Shown here piece after piece: positions 1 to 7,363 of a DNA stretch of 19,765 nucleotides (positions within the stretch are counted from its first letter, which is position 1; each line of letters starts with the position of its first letter). The stretch comes from an uncultured Verrucomicrobiota bacterium (GTDB lineage Bacteria; Verrucomicrobiota; Verrucomicrobiia; Limisphaerales; UBA9464), in the NCBI GenBank assembly GCA_903925515.1, contig CAIYFP010000427.1, positions 1 to 19,765 of the forward strand, read 5' to 3'. The translations under genes and the position numbers were made by a program. The notes beneath the pieces were generated by a model, which was given only the letters and a program-made list of their open reading frames with translations, had not been told where the DNA came from and did not search any database.

Positions 1-271
1 CGATGGAGGTGCCGAGGAGGTATTGCCCCTCGTAGATCGCGCCGGCGCGGACCATGGGGAAGATGAAGTCGCGCGCGAACTCCTCCTGGAGGTCGTCGAT
101 GTAGATTTTCGACGCGCCCGTCCGCGCCGCCTTCTTGTCCAGTCCCTTCAGCTCCTCCGCCTGCCCGATGTTCGCGCAGAACGCGACCACCTCGGCGCCG
201 TAGGTTTCCTTGATCCATGAAAGCAGCACCGAGGTGTCGAGGCCGCCCGAGTACGCGAGAACGATCTTCAT
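1..271 (-). CDS. argG: Argininosuccinate synthase, N-terminal part (cut by window edge)
   Basis: ArgG joins citrulline and aspartate, using ATP, to give argininosuccinate in the cytoplasmic arginine pathway. Only the first 90 residues are in the window; the gene continues beyond base 1. The protein opens MKIVLAYSGGLDTSVLLSW, and residues 8-14 (SGGLDTS) are the ATP-binding PP-loop of this family. It is followed by the family-typical stretches EVVAFCANIGQ, then KIYIDDL, FIFPMVRAGAIYEG and YLLGTS. The ATG at 269-271 fits the usual N-terminus exactly; no clear Shine-Dalgarno precedes it. The next gene upstream on the same strand (DUF2071) ends 102 bp away, so argG may have its own promoter in that gap or be read from the PIG-L/DUF2071 unit. 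Identification is very secure. Confidence 0.97.
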   Translation of the reverse strand, partial: MKIVLAYSGGLDTSVLLSWIKETYGAEVVAFCANIGQAEELKGLDKKAARTGASKIYIDDLQEEFARDFIFPMVRAGAIYEGQYLLGTSI

Positions 272-296
272 GTTCGTCGAAAAACTGCGCCCCGGA

Positions 297-350
297 GTCA
301 ACGGCAGCGGCCGGGGACGGGCGAGGAGAAAGTGGGGCGTCAACGGCAGC
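297..350 (-). repeat. Direct 12-bp repeat upstream of argG
   Basis: The 12-mer GTCAACGGCAGC occurs at 297-308 and again at 339-350, a 42-bp period, in the 102-bp gap between the DUF2071 gene and argG. Read on the coding strand of argG each copy is GCTGCCGTTGAC, which ends in a TTGAC resembling a -35 element. It could be a regulator binding pair or duplicated promoter DNA. No convincing -10 box follows either copy, so the regulatory reading is only a possibility. Confidence 0.4.
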
Positions 351-373
351 CCTCGTCCGTCCTCGCGGCTCGA

Positions 374-1114
374 TCACGCCACGCGAACGGGCCAGCTCGC
401 CCTCACGTGGATGTCCCGCGCAAACAACAGGTGGGGCGGTTCCTTCGGCAATTCCCAGTCCAGAAGACGCGTCATGTCGCACCTCTCCAAGGATGCCTCC
501 GCCTCCTGCAATGGCCACGGTCCGTGCGCCACGTCGCCCCGGTACACCCGCCCGGCCTCGTCCTCCGAATACAGGCAGTATCGTTCGGTCAACCAATGGG
601 CGAGCGACCCCGGACGACTCGCACACGTCGGACCCCTCGGCCGGTACGAGCCCTTGAACACGGCCCCGGGCGCGCCCCGATGGATGCGAACACTCTCGTA
701 CTCGACACCTCCCCCGTCGGCCTGCCGGCACGACATCCGGGCGTCGAAGTACGGCAGGTGAAACGTGGCGCGTGCGATCCGCACGGCCACGCGGCTCGCG
801 GCATCAAGGCTGAAGAACCACACCCCAGCCCTTCCCTCGTGCCGCACATACGTCCTCAGGTTCAGCTCCGGGAACCATGACAGGCCCGGCATCGACGGCG
901 CGAACCGCGGCCGCACCCCGCTCATCCGAAACGGCACCACGCCCAGCCATGCCTCGCCCTCGAACTCGTCGATCTCGAGGACCGCCGGGATTTGTCCCCG
1001 CACGACCTCCCATGGAACCCTCCAATGCGCGAACAGCAAGTCGTGCCAGCCCATCGCCAGCACCCATGGCCCGCCATGGGCCAACGTTGGCACGACTGCG
1101 TCCACGGCTGTCAT
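374..1114 (-). CDS. DUF2071 (YqjF/COG3361-like) protein
   Basis: A 246-residue protein of the DUF2071 family, whose biochemical role is not established. Family hallmarks are plain: MGWHDLLFAHWRVPWE (about 21-36), FEGEAWLGVVPFRMSGVRPR (about 51-70), the run PGLSWFPELNLRTYVRHEG (about 75-93), then VWFFSLDAASRVAVRIARATFHLPYF, and a late ERYCLYSEDEAGRVYRGDVAH. Length and order agree with full-length members, so it is intact and probably soluble. Its ATG (1112-1114) directly follows the stop codon of the PIG-L gene (1115-1117) with no spacer, which implies translational coupling and co-transcription. The pairing with a deacetylase gives no clear clue to substrate. Family call is confident; function unknown. 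Confidence 0.9.
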   Translation of the reverse strand: MTAVDAVVPTLAHGGPWVLAMGWHDLLFAHWRVPWEVVRGQIPAVLEIDEFEGEAWLGVVPFRMSGVRPRFAPSMPGLSWFPELNLRTYVRHEGRAGVWFFSLDAASRVAVRIARATFHLPYFDARMSCRQADGGGVEYESVRIHRGAPGAVFKGSYRPRGPTCASRPGSLAHWLTERYCLYSEDEAGRVYRGDVAHGPWPLQEAEASLERCDMTRLLDWELPKEPPHLLFARDIHVRASWPVRVA

Positions 1115-1975
1115 TCAACCCCGCAACGCCGCCTCCACGTCGTCGTCCGCACGGACGACCCGCCCGCCCGCAAACACCCCGGACACGGCCCCGCCCGACC
1201 ACCGGCGAAGCCGGTACACGGTTCCAAACGGAAAGTCCGGCGGCGCCTTCCCCTGCCCCCCGACCGTCTCCCCGCCCAACCGGACGCTGTTCGTCATCCA
1301 TGCCGGCAGCGTGAGGTGATACGGGTTCCTCCGTACCTCGCCGACATGGAACGTCAGCGCCGTGATGAGCTGCACCAGCGTGGGCTCCGGAATCTCGACC
1401 AGCAGGTTTGGCTGGTAGTTCTGCCCCCAAAACTCCGTCTCCAGCAGCAACGTCTCGAAGCCAGCACCCATGCCCGCCAGCGCGTCCATCACGAGCCAAT
1501 GCACGCCGATGTGCGACCCGTTCCAGTCCTGCGCGTGCGGCAGCAACACCATGCGCGGGGCATGCCGACGCAACACGTCCGCGATGGCCCCGACCTTCGC
1601 GGCCCAGCCTGCCGGGTCGCTCGCCCGGGCCTGCGGCGTGACCTTCTCAAGGCCGCGCTCCCCGATCGTCTCCAGCCCGAAGCCGAGGTACTCGCACGCC
1701 CCGCGCAGCTCCACCAGCCGCGCCTCCTGCCGCTCCCGGTTGCTGCCCTGCGTCACCGCCACGTTCACCACCCGCCATCCCTTCTCCTCCTGCAACCGCA
1801 GCGGCAACCCGCCCACGATGCACTCGTCGTCGGGATGCGGCGAAAAGATCATGGCGACGGGAGCGCCCGATTCCGGGCCGGGCCTCGATGGCAAGGGAAA
1901 GCCGCCGAGGGGCAGTCCCTTGCCCTCCTTCAGCATGGCCGCGTGGCGGGCCACGAAGTTCACGTAGGGATTCAT
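1115..1975 (-). CDS. PIG-L family (LmbE-like) deacetylase
   Basis: A 286-residue member of the PIG-L/LmbE metal-dependent de-N-acetylases, which remove acetyl groups from N-acetylglucosamine-type sugars. Residues 47-51 are the zinc-site HPDDE, within MIFSPHPDDECIVGGLPLRL; a second metal ligand region is H155/H159 in DWNGSHIGVHW. The start at 1973-1975 (MNPYVNF) was chosen because the upstream in-frame extension is low-quality Arg/Gly/His-rich sequence. No good Shine-Dalgarno is seen. No signal peptide, so probably cytoplasmic. The stop abuts the start of the DUF2071 gene, indicating one operon. Related enzymes act on GlcNAc-PI, mycothiol or bacillithiol precursors and other GlcNAc conjugates; the true substrate cannot be told from the sequence. 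Confidence 0.88.
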   Translation of the reverse strand: MNPYVNFVARHAAMLKEGKGLPLGGFPLPSRPGPESGAPVAMIFSPHPDDECIVGGLPLRLQEEKGWRVVNVAVTQGSNRERQEARLVELRGACEYLGFGLETIGERGLEKVTPQARASDPAGWAAKVGAIADVLRRHAPRMVLLPHAQDWNGSHIGVHWLVMDALAGMGAGFETLLLETEFWGQNYQPNLLVEIPEPTLVQLITALTFHVGEVRRNPYHLTLPAWMTNSVRLGGETVGGQGKAPPDFPFGTVYRLRRWSGGAVSGVFAGGRVVRADDDVEAALRG

Positions 1976-2439
1976 GGTGTCGAACAGGCCGATGCTGTGC
2001 CCGAACCTTGCCCCGGCAAAAGGACGAAGATGGCCGCATCCGCGCCCATGCCGCGGTCGCCCATCGGCTACCCTCGCGTGTTGGCACGCCGCTTGCCGCC
2101 ACCCGCCTGCTTGGGGATCGATGTCGGCGCGGACGCGGAATGCACCGAAACCCAACGGGCTGAAATGCACATGGGGCGGGAGGGCTGAGGGGCGCCCTCG
2201 GGAGGTCGTGCCAGTCCTGTTTGAATGCCTTACGGCACCTCACCTGCGCACTCACGTTGGGTGCCAGAAGAAGGAAGAAGGACTGGCGTCGATGGAACAA
2301 GAGGATGGACCGAAGGCACCCATCACCCGTGCATTTCGAACCGGCAGGAACCATCGAAATTAGTATCGGTGCCGACGGCTGAGGCGTGGCATCCGTCCCT
2401 GCGCTCGACGCCGGGGGAGGGCGCGGCCAAGGCTGGGGC
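1976..2439. other. Divergent intergenic region
   Basis: This 464-bp gap separates the minus-strand PIG-L operon from the plus-strand Tat-exported protein gene and should hold both promoters, but no convincing -35/-10 pair was found on either strand. It contains a 9-bp inverted pair, GCCAGTCCT (2210-2218) and AGGACTGGC (2279-2287), and a purine-rich run (about 2266-2281). Open frames through it are biased, low-complexity and match no family, so no gene is called. Confidence 0.5.
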
Positions 2440-4704
2440 ATGCCATGTCGTCGCGTGTTCCTCCGGAATGCCTCGTTTGCGGTCGCAGGCCTCGGTTGGG
2501 CGGGGCCGTTGCTGGCGCGGCTCGCGTCCGCGGAGAACGGCGTTGAGTCCCTTCCCTCGGGGGCCGCGCCCGTGGCGCTCGCCACCCCGTGGTTCCCGAG
2601 CCGGATGCACGCCTTCATCTGGCGCAACTGGGGCCTCGTCGAGCCCGCGCGCATGGGCCGCGTGCTCGGGGCGCGCACGGGCGACGTCGCCCGCGTCGCG
2701 CGCAGCATGGGCCTCGGCCGGGCGCGCACGATCCGGCCCGAGGACCGGCCCCGGGCGGTGTTGACCGTCCTGCGCCGGAACTGGCACCTGCTGCCGTACG
2801 GGCAATTGCTTGTCCTCGTGGGCATGAACGCGGAGGACCTCGCGTACACGTTGCGCGAGGATGATTTCTTCTACGTGAAGGTGGGCTCGCTGAAGCCCCG
2901 GGCGGACCGGCTCTCATGGCACGAGCCCGGCCCGGCCGAGACGGCCCGCGCCGCCGAGATCGCGCGCGTGGTGAAGGAGGCCTTTCCAGACGGCAATCTC
3001 CACGGGAAGGACCCGCTGTTTGGCTTTGTCCGGAGGTTGTCGCGCGGGGAGGCCGGGCACGGCGCGAGGAGCGGATCGTCTCCGGGGAAGGGCAGCGACG
3101 ATTCGTTGCGGCTGGGGTACTCGCACTTCGCGTTGTATGGCGATCCCTTCTCGAACCCCGGGCTCGACCCCTATCCCGACGGTTACCTGGGTCGCCTTGC
3201 GGAGGCCGGCGTGAACGCGGTCTGGCTCCAGGGGATGTTGTCGCGGTTGTCGTCCCTGCCATGGGATCCGCAGGCGGGGATCGAGCGGCGCAGGGAAGGG
3301 CTCGCGTCCTTGGTGCGCCGGGCCGCGCGACATGGCATCCGGGTGTTCCTGTACCTGAACGAGCCCCGCGCGTTGCCCGCCAACGCGGCCGCGTTCGGGG
3401 CGCATCCGGAGTGGAAGGGGGTTGAGGACGGCGAGTTCCGGGCGGTGTGCACAAGCAACGTGGCGGTGCGGGACGCGTTGCGCGACGCGGTGGCGGGCTT
3501 GTGTCGGGCGGTGCCGGGGCTGGGCGGGTTCTTCACGATCACGGCCTCCGAGAACCAGACGAACTGCTGGTCGCACGGGAAGGGAGGAACGTGCCGTCGC
3601 TGCTCGAAGCGCACGCCGGCGGAGGTGATCGCGGAGGTCAACGCGACGTTCCAGCAGGGGATCGAGGCGGCGGGTGGAAGGCAACGGTTGCTGGCATGGG
3701 ACTGGGGTTGGCCGGAGGCGTGGGCGACGGACGTCGTCGATCTGCTTCCGCCGACGGTGACGACGATGAGCGTGAGCGAGTGGTCGTTGCCGATCGAGCG
3801 CGGCGGCGTGAGGTCGGCCGTGGGCGAGTACTGCCTGAGCATCGACCGGCCGGGCCCGCGCGCGCTGCGGCATTGGGCGCATGCCATGGCGGCCGGGCGT
3901 CGCGTGGCGGCCAAGCTGCAACTCGGCGTCACGTGGGAGTTCGCGGCCGCGCCCTACCTGCCCGTCGTGGAGAACGTGGTGCGACACCTGAAGGCGCTGA
4001 GGGAGGCGGGCATCCAGGACTACATGCTGGGGTGGACGCTCGGCGGCCATCCTTCCCCCAACATCCTTGCCGTGGACGAGGTCTCGCGCGGGGGCGACCT
4101 CGAATCGTTGGCCGTTCGCAGGCACGGAAGGTCCGCCGGACCCGCCGTCGCGACGTTCTGGCGCGAGCTGAGCGCGGCGTTCCGGGAGTTCCCGTACAGC
4201 GGCGGCACGGTGTACCTTGCGCCGTTGCAGACGGGCCCGGCCAACCCGCTATGGCCGACGCCGACCGGGTATGCGGCGACGATGGTGGGGATTCCGTACG
4301 ACGACCTTGACGGGTGGCGCTCGGTGTATCCGCCCGGGGTGTTCGTGGGGCAGTTGGAGGGGGTGGCCCGGGGATTTGTGAAGGCTCTGGAAGGATTGCG
4401 TGCCGCCGTGGCGGCGCCGTCGGCCCTGTTGATGGAGGAGATGCGTTTCGCGGAGGTGGCGGCGTTGCACTTCGGGAGCGTGGCGGCGCAGTCGCGGTTC
4501 GTCGTGGCGAGGAGGGCCGGCGACCGGGCCACCCTGCGCGCCATCGCGGACGAGGAGGCCGCGCGAGCGGTTCGCTTGCATGCCCTGCAATCGGCCGACG
4601 CCCGCATTGGGTTCGAGGCGTCCAACCAGTACTTCTACGTCCCGCTGGACGTGGTGGAGAAGGTGGTCAACTGCCGATGGATCGCGGGGGAGCTGGGGGG
4701 ATAG
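2440..4704 (+). CDS. Tat-exported TIM-barrel glycoside-hydrolase-like protein
   Basis: A 754-residue protein, probably exported, resembling (alpha/beta)8 glycoside hydrolases; exact family not recognised. From the ATG at 2440 the N-terminus MPCRRVFLRNASFAVAGLGW followed by GPLLARLASA is a twin-arginine-type signal; an in-frame ATG at 2386 would put 18 unrelated residues before it. Central barrel-like strands include GVNAVWLQGML, then GIRVFLYLNEPRALP and GLGGFFTITASENQTNCW. Glu371 in the last segment sits where retaining hydrolases often place an acid/base. It is followed by a possible metal site C376-X8-C385-X2-C388. Later strands LLAWDWGWPEAW and YMLGWTLGGHPSPN complete the barrel, and the C-terminus is helical. 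A hexosaminidase-like role is possible. It lies 200 bp before copA and need not share a function with it. Confidence 0.75.
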   Translation: MPCRRVFLRNASFAVAGLGWAGPLLARLASAENGVESLPSGAAPVALATPWFPSRMHAFIWRNWGLVEPARMGRVLGARTGDVARVARSMGLGRARTIRPEDRPRAVLTVLRRNWHLLPYGQLLVLVGMNAEDLAYTLREDDFFYVKVGSLKPRADRLSWHEPGPAETARAAEIARVVKEAFPDGNLHGKDPLFGFVRRLSRGEAGHGARSGSSPGKGSDDSLRLGYSHFALYGDPFSNPGLDPYPDGYLGRLAEAGVNAVWLQGMLSRLSSLPWDPQAGIERRREGLASLVRRAARHGIRVFLYLNEPRALPANAAAFGAHPEWKGVEDGEFRAVCTSNVAVRDALRDAVAGLCRAVPGLGGFFTITASENQTNCWSHGKGGTCRRCSKRTPAEVIAEVNATFQQGIEAAGGRQRLLAWDWGWPEAWATDVVDLLPPTVTTMSVSEWSLPIERGGVRSAVGEYCLSIDRPGPRALRHWAHAMAAGRRVAAKLQLGVTWEFAAAPYLPVVENVVRHLKALREAGIQDYMLGWTLGGHPSPNILAVDEVSRGGDLESLAVRRHGRSAGPAVATFWRELSAAFREFPYSGGTVYLAPLQTGPANPLWPTPTGYAATMVGIPYDDLDGWRSVYPPGVFVGQLEGVARGFVKALEGLRAAVAAPSALLMEEMRFAEVAALHFGSVAAQSRFVVARRAGDRATLRAIADEEAARAVRLHALQSADARIGFEASNQYFYVPLDVVEKVVNCRWIAGELGG

Positions 4705-4906
4705 CGTTGGGCTGCTCCGTGTGCCGAAAGGCGCGACCCGCCCGCCCGGGCATGGCGCTGGGTTTGCGTGAGCGAAGCCGCGCAAGGAGCGAGCGGCCCG
4801 GCCCTCCATGCTCGCGGGACGGCAACCGATGCGGCACGGTGGCTTCATGGAAGGAACACGGATCCAGTTCGGGACGCCGTCCTCGCGGGTTTCCAGGCAT
4901 GGCGGC
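4705..4906. other. Gap before copA with repeat copy
   Basis: The 202 bp between the glycosidase-like gene and the chosen copA start contain no separate gene. A GC-rich stretch around 4764-4795 has the weak stem TTGCG/CGCAA and GAGCG repeats typical of extragenic palindromes. One copy of the repeat described at 7161-7278 lies at 4839-4865. ATGs at 4808, 4829 and 4847 are in frame with copA, but the last is inside the repeat copy. Confidence 0.45.
4839..4865 (+). repeat. Dispersed repeat copy 5' of copA
   Basis: The segment starts GTGGCTTCATGGAAGGAAC and ends ACGGATCC. It resembles 7243-7278, which starts GTGGCCTTCATGGAGCAAC and ends ACGGATCC but has about nine additional bases in the middle. 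Because this copy sits immediately before the first HMA-domain codons, an ATG inside it (4847) is an unlikely native start for CopA. Confidence 0.45.
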
Positions 4907-7222
4907 ATGGTTTCGCGGCTCCGGGTGGAGGGAATGACCTGCGGGAACTGCGCGCGCCGGGTGACGGACGCGCTCGCGGCGATCCCGGGCGTGGCGCGGG
5001 TGGATGTCCGGCTCGGCGAGGGCTCGGCCAGCGTGACATGGAAGGCGGGCGAGGCGGGTGCGGGCGAGTCGTTGGTTCGCGCCTTGAAGGCGGCGGGCTA
5101 CCCGGCACGGCCGTGGCGAGGGGATGCGGGGGCTGGGACGGGGCCGGCGGACGGCGGGGCGCCGAGGTGGGATGCTGCGGTGACGGTGGGGTTGCCGGCC
5201 ATGGCCGTGCTGGGGACCGGGGACTGGGTCCTTGGCCTCGGCATGAACCGCGGGTTCCAGGGGTTCGCTGCGGTGGTGGCAGGAATGGTGGCGTGGGTGC
5301 TGGGACGACCGTTTGTCCGGGGCGCATGGGCCCAGTTGAAGGCAGGCGGGGCCAACATGGACACGCTGGTGAGCCTTGGGATGACGGCGGCGCTGGGGTA
5401 CAGCGTGCCAGCCTTGATGCTCGGCTGGCACGGTCACCTGTTCTTCACGGAGGTGGTTTCGCTGCTCGCGCTGGTGGGCACCGGGCACCATCTCGAACGT
5501 CGCATGTCCGAGCGGGCCGGCACGGCGTTGAAGGCGCTGATGACCCTCGCGCCCCAGCGCGCTCGGAGGCTTGCCGCCGACGGACGCGAGGACGAGGTGC
5601 CCGTGGACCTCGTGGCGCCCGGGGACCGCCTGCTGTTGAAGCCGGGGGATCGGGTGCCGGTGGACGCCCGCATCGTGGAGGGGCGGGGCTCCTTGGACGA
5701 GTCGCTGCTCACGGGCGAGTCGGCCCCGGTTCTTCGAGGGGTTGGCGACATGCTTTGCACGGGAACCACCAACGTTGATGGAAGGCTTGTCGTCCGCGCC
5801 GAGTCGGTGGGCGAGGAAACCGCGCTGGCGCGAATCACGGACATCGTGCGCCGGGCGCAGTCCACGCGCGCCTCGGTGCAACGGCTGGCGGACCGGACCA
5901 GCGCGGTCTTCGTGCCCGTGGTGGTTGTGGTGGCGCTGGCATCGGCGCTGGCGTGGGGCCTTGCGCCGTCGTGGATGGCGGAATGGCACGGGGTGATCTC
6001 TCGCGCGTTGTGGACGGCGCACCTGCCGGGCACGCCATGGGCGACCGGCGTGTATGTGGGGTGCGCGGTCCTTGTGGTGGCATGCCCTTGCGCCATGGGG
6101 TTGGCGACCCCCGTGGCGTTGATGGCCGGGGTGAACGCGGCCGCGCGCCGGGGAATCCTTGTCCGGGACGCCGCCGCGCTGGAGACGTGCGGGCGCGTGG
6201 ACACGGTCTTGCTCGACAAGACCGGGACGTTGACGGAAGGACGCCCCGTGGTGGTCCGGCGCGAAGTCTTGCGCGGGGGACCCATCGCGGGCGCGCCTGC
6301 CGAGGCCTGGGCGGCGTCCATGGCCTCGGCTTCCGCGCACCCGCTTGCCATGGCGTTGGCCGGGCTGGATTCCGCCCGGGTGTCGTTGGAGGACTGGCGC
6401 GAGGAGGCTGGGATGGGCGTGCAGGGGCGTGGGGCGGGACACGTGTGGAGGCTGGGTTCGGCCGCATGGCTTCGCGAGGCCAGCGTGGTCATGGACCCGG
6501 GCGTCGCGGGGATCGTCACGAGGCTGCTGGAGGAGGGAGCCACGCCGGTGCTGCTGGCGATGGACACGGAGGTGGTGGCGGCGTTTGGCCTGCGCGACGT
6601 GCTGCGTCCGGACGCCCGGGCGCTTGTCCTGAAGCTTCGCGCGCGCGGCCTGCGCGTGGGCATGGTCTCGGGGGACCGTGAGGAGGTGGCCCTCGCGGTC
6701 GGGCGTGAGGCCGGCATGGATCCCGGCGAGGTCCGGGCGGGGGTCCGGCCCGAGGGCAAGGTGGCATGCATCGAGTCCGCGAGGCGTGCGTGCCGGGTGG
6801 TGGCGTTCGTGGGCGATGGCAACAACGACGGGCCTGCGTTGGCGGCGGCGGACCTTGGAATTGCGGTTTCGCGGGCGACGGACGTGGCGCGCGAGGCGGC
6901 GGGCATCGTCTTGCTGGGGGATCGGCTGGGAGCCGTGGAGGAGGCCGTGGACATGGCCGGGGCGACGTTGCGCACCATCCGGCAGAACCTGTTCTGGGCG
7001 TTCTTCTACAACGCGGCGGCGGTTCCCCTTGCGGCGGCGGGCATGGTCAGCCCGGCCGTCTGTGCCGCCGCGATGGGCCTGAGCGACCTGGTCGTGGTGG
7101 GCAACGCGCTGCGGCTCGCGCGGCGAGCTCGTGTCGTGTCTCAACAACCCATGGCGTGGGGTTGCTCCACGAAAGCCATGGGGCGACGCGTGACGACGGA
7201 GCCTACCCGCAGCGGTCCGTGA
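4907..7222 (+). CDS. copA: Copper-translocating P1B-type ATPase
   Basis: A 771-residue inner-membrane pump that probably exports Cu(I) from the cytoplasm using ATP. Residue numbers are from ATG 4907. One N-terminal HMA domain carries GMTCGNC (9-15). Then come membrane helices, the actuator TGES (269-272), CPC (393-395) in TM6, the phosphorylation motif DKTGTLT from D437, H478-P479 in SAHP (usually SEHP), and GDGNNDGPAL (636-645). TM7 fits the Cu(I) pattern N-X6-YN-X4-P (Y701, N702). TM8 reads MGLSD from M723, where Cu(I) pumps usually have M-X2-SS, so the second Ser is Asp. The last 25 or so residues are encoded by palindromic repeat DNA and look appended. The start was chosen because sequence upstream is repeat-like. 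No CopZ, CueR or CsoR gene is nearby. Confidence 0.92.
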   Translation: MVSRLRVEGMTCGNCARRVTDALAAIPGVARVDVRLGEGSASVTWKAGEAGAGESLVRALKAAGYPARPWRGDAGAGTGPADGGAPRWDAAVTVGLPAMAVLGTGDWVLGLGMNRGFQGFAAVVAGMVAWVLGRPFVRGAWAQLKAGGANMDTLVSLGMTAALGYSVPALMLGWHGHLFFTEVVSLLALVGTGHHLERRMSERAGTALKALMTLAPQRARRLAADGREDEVPVDLVAPGDRLLLKPGDRVPVDARIVEGRGSLDESLLTGESAPVLRGVGDMLCTGTTNVDGRLVVRAESVGEETALARITDIVRRAQSTRASVQRLADRTSAVFVPVVVVVALASALAWGLAPSWMAEWHGVISRALWTAHLPGTPWATGVYVGCAVLVVACPCAMGLATPVALMAGVNAAARRGILVRDAAALETCGRVDTVLLDKTGTLTEGRPVVVRREVLRGGPIAGAPAEAWAASMASASAHPLAMALAGLDSARVSLEDWREEAGMGVQGRGAGHVWRLGSAAWLREASVVMDPGVAGIVTRLLEEGATPVLLAMDTEVVAAFGLRDVLRPDARALVLKLRARGLRVGMVSGDREEVALAVGREAGMDPGEVRAGVRPEGKVACIESARRACRVVAFVGDGNNDGPALAAADLGIAVSRATDVAREAAGIVLLGDRLGAVEEAVDMAGATLRTIRQNLFWAFFYNAAAVPLAAAGMVSPAVCAAAMGLSDLVVVGNALRLARRARVVSQQPMAWGCSTKAMGRRVTTEPTRSGP

Positions 7223-7261
7223 CGGGCGAACCACGGAGCCCCGTGGCCTTCATGGAGCAAC
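7161..7261. repeat. 24-bp imperfect inverted repeat at the copA 3' end
   Basis: The left arm 7161-7184 (starts GTTGCTCCACG, ends CATGGGGC) is complementary to the right arm 7238-7261 (starts GCCCCGTGG, ends GGAGCAAC) with four mismatches in 24. A CC[A/G]TGGC similarity continues just outside both arms. Inside the right half is a perfect small hairpin, CCACGG (7231-7236), loop AGCC, CCGTGG (7241-7246), and CCGTGGCC (7241-7248) can also pair with GGCCACGG (7267-7274). The left arm lies within the copA reading frame. It could be a REP/MITE-like element and may also work as a two-way terminator between convergent genes. Confidence 0.65.
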
Positions 7262-7363
7262 CGAGGGGCCACGGATCCTTTCGCGTCCCACGTCGTCGCT
7301 TGCGCCTCGTTGGACACGAAGATCCCCCGTGGCGAAACACCAGCCATTTGCGGGACACGAAGG
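7223..7363. other. Convergent gap between copA and protease
   Basis: This 141-bp region has no gene. Beyond the palindromic repeat it holds GGACACGAAG twice (about 7312-7321 and 7354-7363), the second copy ending right at the protease stop codon. A diverged inverted version lies near 7278-7290 (CCTTTCGCGTCCC). The accumulation of short direct and inverted repeats is characteristic of repeat-rich intergenic DNA. No run of T follows any hairpin, so a classical intrinsic terminator is not shown. Confidence 0.45.

Noticed and set aside
992..2188. 398-codon plus-strand frame across the PIG-L/DUF2071 operon
   Set aside because: Antisense to two clearly identified genes; composition is biased with no domain.
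2914..4125. 403-codon minus-strand frame opposite the Tat-exported protein
   Set aside because: Arg/Pro/His-rich shadow with no signal or motif, opposite a gene with signal peptide and barrel-like strands.
4808..4849. Upstream ATGs (4808, 4829, 4847) as the CopA start
   Set aside because: Extension is not HMA-like and overlaps a dispersed repeat; 4907 gives the usual distance to GMTCGNC.
4667..7234. An 855-codon open frame on the minus strand, opposite copA
   Set aside because: Arg/His/Pro-rich shadow frame produced by high GC3; copA on the other strand has complete P1B motifs.
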